From Gigantopelta aegis (Eukaryota; Mollusca; Gastropoda; Neomphalida; Peltospiridae), in assembly GCF_016097555.1 (NCBI RefSeq), contig NC_054702.1:70857695-70921694 (forward strand): 64,000 bases of DNA, given 5' to 3'. The notes under the pieces were generated by a model. It was not told where the DNA came from and ran no database searches. It was given only the letters and a program-made list of their open reading frames with translations. A program made the translations under genes and the position numbers. Positions 57,991-64,000 of this stretch are shown here, piece by piece (position 1 is the stretch's first letter; each line of letters begins with the position of its first letter).

Positions 57991-58067
57991 CACGTATCAT
58001 TTAAGAGATTTAATTTATTTTTTTAATAGCAACCGTCATTTTTGCTGAAAATTGCAGTTCCATTTTT

Positions 58068-58255
58068 GGGGGTACCCCGCATTAGTTTCAACCTCTGGTA
58101 TATACTGCATAACAACTGTATAACAAATAAAAGTGTATTTATTTATTGTCAATGGATAATAGTATTAGCACAAATAATCAATGTCACATATTACTACCAA
58201 TCACACCCACAGCTGCTTTTACTCCGTAAATATTTGACGGTGCACGTCGAACCTT
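58068..58255 (+). repeat. Dispersed repeat X, copy 2
   Basis: It matches the complement of 15480-15672 over its whole length, ungapped for about 155 bases. It begins near GGGTACCCCGCATTAGTTTC and ends near ATATTTGACGGTGCACGTC. It is open in the same frame as copy 1 (FNLWYILHNNCITNK, then WIIVLAQIINVTYYYQS). No terminal repeats or target duplication were identified. Confidence 0.85.
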
Positions 58256-58399
58256 GACACGGTACTCTCTTCTTTGGTACTATGCAACCTATAACAATCA
58301 TCATTCCAGTTTAAACACTGGTGTATATCGCTTTTTCCTTTTCTATGGTAGATAGTGGAGTAAAAGGCGTCAAAAAAGCCAGGAAACAAAAGCATGTTT

Positions 58400-58700
58400 T
58401 AAGAATGTTTTGCGTTAACGACATCAGTAAAGGACGTTGCTTAATTAATCATCCGCTATTTGATGTCAAGCATATTATAACCCTAACACGACGTCTTCAG
58501 AGGACACGTTTTCATTAGCAGCAAGGGATCTTTTATAACGCACTTTCCCACAAACAAAAAAGCTCGTACCACGGCCTTTGATGTACCAGTCGTAGGTGCC
58601 CTGGTGGGTTCAAGAAAAAACCCAAATGAGTCCGCTGAGGTGATTCGATCCTATGACCTAAAGCATTTTAGGCAAGCACCCTACCAACTAAATTGGATTA
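58400..58700 (-). mobile_element. SINE-B type retroposon with alternative tRNA head
   Basis: The minus-strand head is AATTTAGTTGGTAGGGTGCTTG with B-box-like AGGATCGAATCACC. The core (AAAAGATCCCTTGCTGCTAAT) and an old tail (GTCGTTAACGCAAAACATTC) follow. The head matches the alternative type of 1002-1301. Confidence 0.82.
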
Positions 58701-58815
58701 AATCCTGTACAAGCATGTTTTATAAGGAAGATTTATGACTGCAGTCATGATGAGGGTATAAGAGAGAGAAAAAAGTATTATTCTACTGACTATAATGACT
58801 AATGGCAAACAAAAG

Positions 58816-58842
58816 AGGGGGGGGGGGGGGTGGTGGTGGTGG
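58816..58842. repeat. G15-(TGG)n tract
   Basis: G homopolymer followed by four TGG units. Confidence 0.9.
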
Positions 58843-59160
58843 AGGGAGGATAATATGCGGTGTCGTGTTTTTGCCATAAAACAGTATTTGTATGGATAAC
58901 TGAGAAGTTTATTTTCCTAAATGTGACATATGTGATACATCAACGATAAAAAAACAACAAGAAACGCTTGGGGCGTTTGAAAAATATTGTAAACAATATA
59001 TTGTGCCTTTGTTGCGGTCCAGATCTATTGTGTTCCGCCGTCACAAGTGGCCAAAATAGCCAGTGGCTACTCATTTTTGGACATGCATGTTGCTTTTACA
59101 TACCTTTCTATTATACTAAACAACCTATATATACAAGTTGTAGCCAAAAACAAGTACTGC
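58843..59160. other. Unique DNA, no gene recognised
   Basis: Nothing recurrent seen. Confidence 0.4.
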
Positions 59161-59417
59161 CCTCGGTTAAGGCATCGGACATAAGGCCGGTAAGTACTGG
59201 GTTCGCATCCCGGTACCGACTCCCACCCAGAGCGAGTTTAACGACTCAATGGGTAGGTGTAAGACCACTACACCGACTTCTCTCTCAATAGCCAGTAACA
59301 ACTAACCACTAACTCACTGTCATGGACAGACAGCCCAGATAGCTGAGTGTGTGTGTGTGTGTGCCCAGTACAGCGTGCTTGAAGCCCAGTACGGAAATAA
59401 GTGTAAATGAATGAATG
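59161..59417 (+). mobile_element. SINE-A retroposon, nearly full length
   Basis: Head from CCTCGGTTAAGGCATCGGAC with B-box GGGTTCGCATCCC, body and hairpin arms (CTGTCATGG and CCAGTACAG, both mutated). A GT expansion lies in the loop (59345-59362). The AATTGGATAT part of the tail is replaced by a repeated GCCCAGTACGG. Confidence 0.9.
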
Positions 59418-59865
59418 AAAAAACCCCCAAAAAACTAACAAACAACAACAACAAACAAACAAAACAAGTTTAACAGCTAGGAATGTAGGGGTCTTACCGC
59501 TATTATACCCAATAAGCGGTTTGAATATAGTTCCATTAAAAAGGGTCACTCTAAATTTTATTTATTTTATTTTAGTTTGTTGAAATCAGAACTGATTTGA
59601 CTGTTAAGTTATGAAAAACTGAACGGGGGTCCACATCCCATAATTATGGTATGGTCTTAAAACACGGTTGATTTCTGTATCTGGAACTGAATGCCACACA
59701 ATGTGGTGCTGCTGGTCTTCTGACGTTTAATGAGAGTTGCTTCACTTTTTCAACCTCTTGAAGTAAAGAGTGGGAATATTTCAAATTTTAGGTGGTCAAC
59801 TGATTTTGTTTGTAGTAGAATGACGTCACAGGAGCCACTTTCTTCATATACCACAAAAGGATATA
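59418..59865. other. Unique DNA, no gene recognised
   Basis: A-rich start (59418-59465), then nothing recurrent. Confidence 0.4.
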
Positions 59866-59970
59866 TAAATATATGTGCTCTATTGGTGCCATTAAACAAA
59901 ACAAACTTTAACTTTAACAAACAGCCGCTGATTAATTAAGAAATTTGGTCTAGAAGCGTAGTTAAACAAA
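59866..59970 (+). mobile_element. Two SINE-B tail fragments in tandem
   Basis: ATATGTGCTCTATTGGTGCC and CATTAAACAAAACAAACTTT at 59870-59911. A second, older CGCTGATTAATTAAGAAATT with TAGTTAAACAAACAT lies at 59925-59970. Confidence 0.75.
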
Positions 59971-59987
59971 CATGAACTAATTCTGAT

Positions 59988-60110
59988 TCTCGTGCTTATA
60001 TCCAGTTAAGATTCGAACATTCTCTTTCCCGAGCACATCTCAACTATCTGGGCTGTCTCTCGTTGGTGAGAGAGAAGTCGGTGTAATAGGTTTACATCGT
60101 TCCACTGATC
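59988..60110 (-). mobile_element. SINE-A fragment, tail and part of body
   Basis: Complement of CTCGTGCTTATATCCAGTTA, CAACTATCTGGGCTGTCTC and GTGAGAGAGAAGTCGGTGTA. Head missing. Confidence 0.8.
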
Positions 60111-60149
60111 CGTTATATCTTTTTATGCGTGAAGGCTGGCTAGTACAAA

Positions 60150-60412
60150 GGTGGCGCAGTGGTTAAGCCATCGGACTACAGGCCGATAGGTACAGGGTTC
60201 GCAGCCCGGTACCGGCTTCAACCCAGAGCGAGTTCTTAAGGGCTCAATGGGTTCGTGTAAGGCTACTACACTCTCTTCTCTCTCACTAACCACTGACTAA
60301 CTAACAACTAACCCACTGTTCTGTGCAGACAGTCAAGATAGCTGAGGTGTGTTGCCAGGACAGCGTGCTTGAACCTTAATTGGATATAAGCACGAAAATA
60401 GGTTGAAAATGA
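60150..60412 (+). mobile_element. SINE-A retroposon, full length
   Basis: Head GGTGGCGCAGTGGTTAAGCC with B-box GGGTTCGCAGCCC, body with CTCACTAACCACTGACTAAC, and tail GAACCTTAATTGGATATAAG. The hairpin is weakened (CTGTTCTGT and CCAGGACAG). Confidence 0.92.
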
Positions 60413-60415
60413 AAT

Positions 60416-60665
60416 GGTTCAGCGATGAGAACCTAGTACCTTCCCACATGTCTGCGGGTTTAACCACTTCAATATCACAAAGTTACGACCAGTCTCCTTA
60501 AGAGCTTAAGCCATAAAAATATACATATAAAATATTCTACACGTGATGACTGGTACAGCGATGCGAACCTAGTACCTACGAACCTTATATCTGATGGTTT
60601 AACCTCTACAACATCACACAAAGTTACGAACAGTCTCGTTAAGAGATTAAGCCATAAAGAAATCT
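60416..60665 (-). repeat. Tandem pair of tRNA-head-like units, period 136
   Basis: GCGATGAGAACCTAGTACCT and GCGATGCGAACCTAGTACCT lie 136 bases apart. The complement of each contains GGTTAAACC-like and AGGTACTAGGTTCGCATCGC words, clearly related to the SINE-A head (TAGGTACAGGGTTCGCAGCC). They extend through GTAACTTTGTG into a conserved flank that SINE-A copies lack (complement of AAGAGATTAAGCCATAAA). Possibly a tandemly duplicated old SINE with a different body. Confidence 0.65.
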
Positions 60666-61080
60666 GTATAATTACACGTTCAGGTAGATATCGGTCAGAC
60701 AAAAAGGATTAAAGCAGACACACTGTAGAATTCGTTTTATCTTTAATAGCCCTACCGCCCACTGTAATTGATACGTCAGTGTCTACATACAGGACACGCC
60801 CACATCGTAAGTTGGGTCAACTGAAGTGGCTTTGAATCTAATGAATCCATGACAAAGTAAGTGCAATTAAAAATCAACATGGACACACATGCCTGCACCT
60901 CTATGTGTCGTCTTTAGTGTACTTGTATGACCTTAGTCTACATTTTTGTGGGTTTTTTCTTTTTCCTTGTAAGAGTTACATTTTAAATCAATCAATGTAC
61001 ATACTATTTAATACATGCTGTTTGCAAATATCACGGCAACGTTTCTAATTTGGAGCGAACTCTTTGTTTGGTAAGTATAC
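60666..61080. other. Unique DNA, no gene recognised
   Basis: A donor-like GTAAGT at 61070 follows a short open segment starting at an ATG (61014). Too little supports an exon. Confidence 0.35.
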
Positions 61081-61275
61081 ACTAGTGATGCTGGATGTCT
61101 ATAAATAAATAAATTAATTAATTAATAGTGATGTTGGTTGTCTATAAATAAATAAATAAAGGAATAAATAAATAAATAAATAAATAGTGATGCTGATTGT
61201 CTATAAATAAATAAATAAATAAATAAACAAATAAATAAATAAACATAAAATAAAATAAATAAATAAAATGTTAAC
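61081..61275. repeat. (AAAT)n arrays in a higher-order repeat
   Basis: Three units each begin TAGTGATG(C/T)TGG and read TGTCTATAAATAAATAAA, followed by AAAT arrays of different length. Confidence 0.92.
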
Positions 61276-62108
61276 AAAATAAATAAAATCAATCAATCAA
61301 AAAATAAATATCCCCTCAAAACAGATATCAACGCACACAAAACCCCAGAGAAACCAATAAAGAAATTAATTTGTTTACATTAACGAACACATTTAATGCA
61401 AATAAAAAAACACTTAATATTTACTTCAATGAAAACATTGCTGTGGTGTTTAGATTAAATGAATCGTCAGTGCTGTGAACTGCATTTTCACTACAATATG
61501 ATGAATAAAACTATATTTCAGGGACACTATTTTTACCAACATATAATTCATGGGAATATTTTATCACGCTCATGACACTAACAAACATTACAGATTGTGC
61601 TCATGACATTAACGATAGAACAGGATATATCAGCTGGTCGCGAACACCTGGCGTCATCAAATGTCGATAATTAATGTTATCGTGAAGAAATACAGTAAGA
61701 AAACAAAAAACAAGAGAAAAGAAATACAATAAGATAACAAAATCTAAGGATAGACAGACAGACAAACAAACATACATACAGAAATAAAACATAAATTTAA
61801 AAAAACGTATGAGCCCAAAATCTGAGCTTTGGTCTGAAACCAGAGTTTTTGGAACCGAACATGACTTCGGACCAGTAATGTTAGTAACGTGGACGATGGA
61901 TACCACACACAAAAAAGAAGATACAACCTACTTCACAAGATGTTATAAACATTGCAAAGATATGTACCATGTGCATTATAAGTGTTTTACGTTTGCAACT
62001 TTCGCCTTCCAGTGTCATTCGTACCTACTTTTCTGTCTCCGCAATTAATCCTTGGAGCTTCAACAAATCATCAGAAAAACTCTAGTGTTGTCACCATAAG
62101 CCATATAC
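61276..62108. other. Unique DNA, no gene recognised
   Basis: 61809-62048 holds a plus frame with several Cys (FTRCYKHCKDMYHVHYKC, then CHSYLLFC). The spacing is faintly like a PAN or Cys-rich extracellular domain, but there is no splice context. It is left uncalled. Confidence 0.35.
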
Positions 62109-62183
62109 CTGACTCCGGCTTTGAAGTTGCCGCTCAGGTGTACCGAAAAAACCTGTCCGGCTGTGTTCAGTCGTAAACAATGT
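62109..62183 (-). CDS. Weak candidate exon of a minus-strand gene
   Basis: On the minus strand a pyrimidine-rich acceptor (CCCCTGCTGTGTCTACTATAAG) precedes a 75-base segment and GTATATGG follows as donor. Phase zero is open for all 25 codons (TLFTTEHSRTGFFGTPER and on to SRSQ). It would join in phase zero to 63194-63250 upstream and to 40641-40773 downstream. The donor is weak and another frame across the same DNA is also open, so confidence is low. Confidence 0.2.
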
Positions 62184-62384
62184 CTTATAGTAGACACAGC
62201 AGGGGAGACCTTTTGACAGCTAGGGGATATACAGTAATTTATGAAGTATGAAAAAAACCCCAAGACATGTGAAGACATATATTTTATAAGCACATTTCTA
62301 GCTTCTGTGGTGCTTTCCTGTATTTTGTTTAAGCTCTTGTGGTAAGAATATATTAATTATTTGTAATTTATAAACATAAACATA
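62184..62384. other. Unique DNA, no gene recognised
   Basis: Nothing recurrent seen. Confidence 0.4.
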
Positions 62385-62430
62385 CACACACACACACACG
62401 CGGACACACACAACGCATAACTGCATGCAT

Positions 62431-62484
<54 letters not shown>

Positions 62485-62516
62485 ACACACACACACAGAC
62501 AGAGATACACACACAA

Positions 62517-62551
<35 letters not shown>

Positions 62552-62558
62552 CACACAT

Positions 62559-62610
<52 letters not shown>
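62385..62610. repeat. (CA)n and (TA)n compound microsatellite
   Basis: CA arrays with CAGACA interruptions, then alternating TA and CA blocks, ending in a TA array. Frames up to 114 codons across it are artefacts. Confidence 0.97.
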
Positions 62611-62611
<1 letters not shown>

Positions 62612-62895
62612 GTACATACATACATACATACATGGCATACATACTATATATATAACGATGTTATTCATTCATTCATTCATTTATTCATTATTTCAAGCCC
62701 AATCACATTATCTTGATCATCAATATCCGGTTTGTATATAATGACTTTGTCATGAGAATAGTTGTAAAATCAGTACGTTATAACCCGAAACCGGCGTAAC
62801 CTCATTATAACAGCTATATCTTACACTAAACATTTCATTGTACTTGTAATTGTGCGGGGGCGTGATGAAGCTTTAAAGCTCTCTAGATCTCCTGA
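62611..62895. other. Short arrays and unique DNA
   Basis: (CATA)n at 62613-62632 and (ATTC)n at 62662-62690, then unique sequence. Confidence 0.5.
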
Positions 62896-63035
62896 AATGC
62901 GATGGGCCGCCATGTTTCCCCACTCCCAACAAGTTCTCCACGACTGATATATATCAAAATCTGTGGTATGTCCTGCTCGGTCTATAACACATGTATATAA
63001 GATTCGGTAGGAGTAGCCTACTTGAAGGCTGTGGA
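62896..63035 (+). mobile_element. Diverged SINE-B relative
   Basis: GATGGGCCGCCATGTTTCCC, CCACGACTGATATATATCAA, TGTGGTATGTCCTGCTCGG and TAGGAGTAGCCTACTTGAAG follow the order of the SINE-B/C core. The last word (GAGTAGCC) is of the SINE-C core variant. Confidence 0.6.
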
Positions 63036-63193
63036 TTTCTACTCTAGCAGTTTAGTGTTGAATAAATATTTGTAATTTGCAATGAGCTGAGCAATCGTGA
63101 AACAAATATTTCTTTCTTTTTCTCAAATATGTTTACCTGTCATGCAATACTTATTGTACAGACAGAGTAATAACGTAGAGTGATAAAACATAC

Positions 63194-63250
63194 CTTCAGC
63201 TGTTTGATTGTGGCATCCTGCGAATATCCACTGTTCATACTCAGCGTGGA
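63194..63250 (-). CDS. Candidate 57-base exon of an unidentified minus-strand gene
   Basis: The acceptor on the minus strand is strong (TTGTCTGTCTTGTTTTCTTCAG ending at 63251) and the donor GTATGT follows at 63193-63188. The 57-base segment is open in two phases: phase zero gives STLSMNSGYSQDATIKQLK, and starting two bases in gives HAEYEQWIFAGCHNQTAE. Both phases remain compatible with an open phase of 40641-40773 after splicing. The length is a multiple of three, so skipping it would keep the frame. Protein family not recognised. Confidence 0.4.
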
Positions 63251-63346
63251 CTGAAGAAAACAAGACAGACAAGGACAATTATACATCTGTCTTGGACACA
63301 AATCGCCGAAGAGTGAAAGAAAAAAGGGAAGGATGAAATTTCAGGT

Positions 63347-63559
63347 CTAAGTTTGTTTTGTGTACCAACACCACTAAAATACATTGTTTTATTAATCATC
63401 GGCTACTGGATATAAAACATTTGGTAATTTTGACATATAGTCTTAGAGACGAAACCCGAGATATTTTTCCATTAGTAGCAAGGGATCTTTTATATGCACC
63501 ATCCAAAAGACAAGATAGCATATGTGACGGCCTTTGATATATCAGTCATGGTGCACTGG
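63347..63559 (-). mobile_element. SINE-B retroposon, head lost at a GT array
   Basis: Complement of AAGTTTGTTTTGTGTACCAA (tail), with core words AAAAGATCCCTTGCTACTAA and CATGACTGATATATCAAAGG. The head is replaced by GT/GC repeats from 63560. Confidence 0.9.
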
Positions 63560-63618
63560 CGTGTGTGTGCGCGCGTGTGCGTGTGCGTATGTGCGTGTGT
63601 GTGCGTGTGTGTGTGTGT
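63560..63618. repeat. (GT)n/(GC)n imperfect microsatellite
   Basis: GT repeat with GCGC and GTAT interruptions, directly joined to the SINE-B. Confidence 0.92.
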
Positions 63619-63671
63619 TTATTAATCATTCAAATTTTAATGTTTATCGCCTGAAGATTGCCAGGAAGGAA

Positions 63672-63728
63672 GAATGTTTTTTTATTTAACGACGCACTCG
63701 ACACATTTTATTTACGGATTCATGGACG
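63672..63728 (-). mobile_element. SINE-C tail fragment
   Basis: Complement of AATGTTTTTTTATTTAACG, then ACGCACTCGACACATTTTAT and TTACGGATTCATGG. Only the 3' 55-60 bases are present. Confidence 0.85.
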
Positions 63729-64000
63729 GCTGAGTGTTTTAGTTTAATTCAAATTTAAATCTGTACTTATTGAAAATTGATTTTATATATTTATTTGTTA
63801 TTCGGGAAGTGTATTAGTGTGGTGGTGGGGTGTAACCTTGATTCCAAACAAATTGTAGAACCTGAACAGTGCTGTTTTGATTTAGATGTACAAACAAAGG
63901 AAATATTTTATCTTGTGTTTCTTTATTCTATCATTTTAATTTTTATAGCTGTACTTAAAAGGAGAATGGAGTTTTATTTTAATAACTTGCTGCCCCTAGC
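63729..64000. other. Unique AT-rich DNA, no gene recognised
   Basis: Nothing recurrent up to the window edge. Confidence 0.4.

Noticed and set aside
61809..62048. Cys-rich plus frame resembling a PAN-like domain
   Set aside because: The resemblance is only in cysteine spacing. No splice sites fit, and two other frames over the same DNA look equally plausible.

Overview
This window looks like gene-poor nuclear DNA from an animal, most likely a marine mollusc and probably a gastropod. It is AT-rich. It carries hundreds of bases of microsatellite at many sites, long homopolymers, no bacterial-style operons and no long intact open reading frame. Its dispersed repeats are tRNA-derived SINEs and small inverted-repeat elements of a style I associate from memory with gastropod genomes such as deep-sea peltospirid snails. 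That assignment is not proven by the sequence. No complete protein-coding gene was found. The only gene-like signals are three short minus-strand exon candidates (63194-63250, 62109-62183, 40641-40773) with good splice sites and compatible phase. If real, most of the window is intron of one minus-strand gene.

Mobile elements dominate. I call three SINE types. SINE-A has a tRNA-like head and a LINE-like 3' tail with a 9-bp hairpin. SINE-B has a different tRNA-like head, a central core and a tail ending in an AAACAAAACAAA-like stretch. SINE-C shares the core of B but has a different tail. Heads, core and tails are exchanged between copies. A 1.4-kb element at about 17.58-19.02 kb carries a broken ORF without reverse transcriptase and ends in the same hairpin tail as SINE-A, so it is a candidate half-LINE and partner of that SINE. 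Small inverted-repeat (MITE-like) elements fall in at least five families. One is a TTAA-flanked element nested inside a second copy of itself, itself inside a SINE, at 30.57-31.55 kb.

Layout: 0-5.3 kb holds microsatellites, one SINE-B and unique AT-rich DNA. 6-14 kb holds GC-richer unique islands, one SINE-C with a clear target-site duplication and a MITE. 14.9-21 kb is the densest retroposon cluster, with a 52-bp minisatellite, the half-LINE and tandemly duplicated SINEs. 21.5-28.3 kb holds MITEs and unique islands. 28.3-33.9 kb is a second dense repeat cluster with nested insertions. 34-40.6 kb is mostly unique. 41-46 kb holds foldback repeats, ATT/AAT tracts and a nearly perfect 78-bp minisatellite. 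48.8-50.4 kb is low-complexity DNA. 51.7-56.9 kb holds unique islands and a degenerate minisatellite. 57-64 kb is a third SINE cluster.

Several GC-richer, repeat-free islands of 300-1000 bases have no coherent reading frame but contain homeodomain, TCF or E-box-like words. They are candidates for conserved non-coding regulatory DNA. This is an inference from composition only and needs cross-species alignment. All family names are descriptive labels of mine, and boundaries were read by eye and may be off by several bases.
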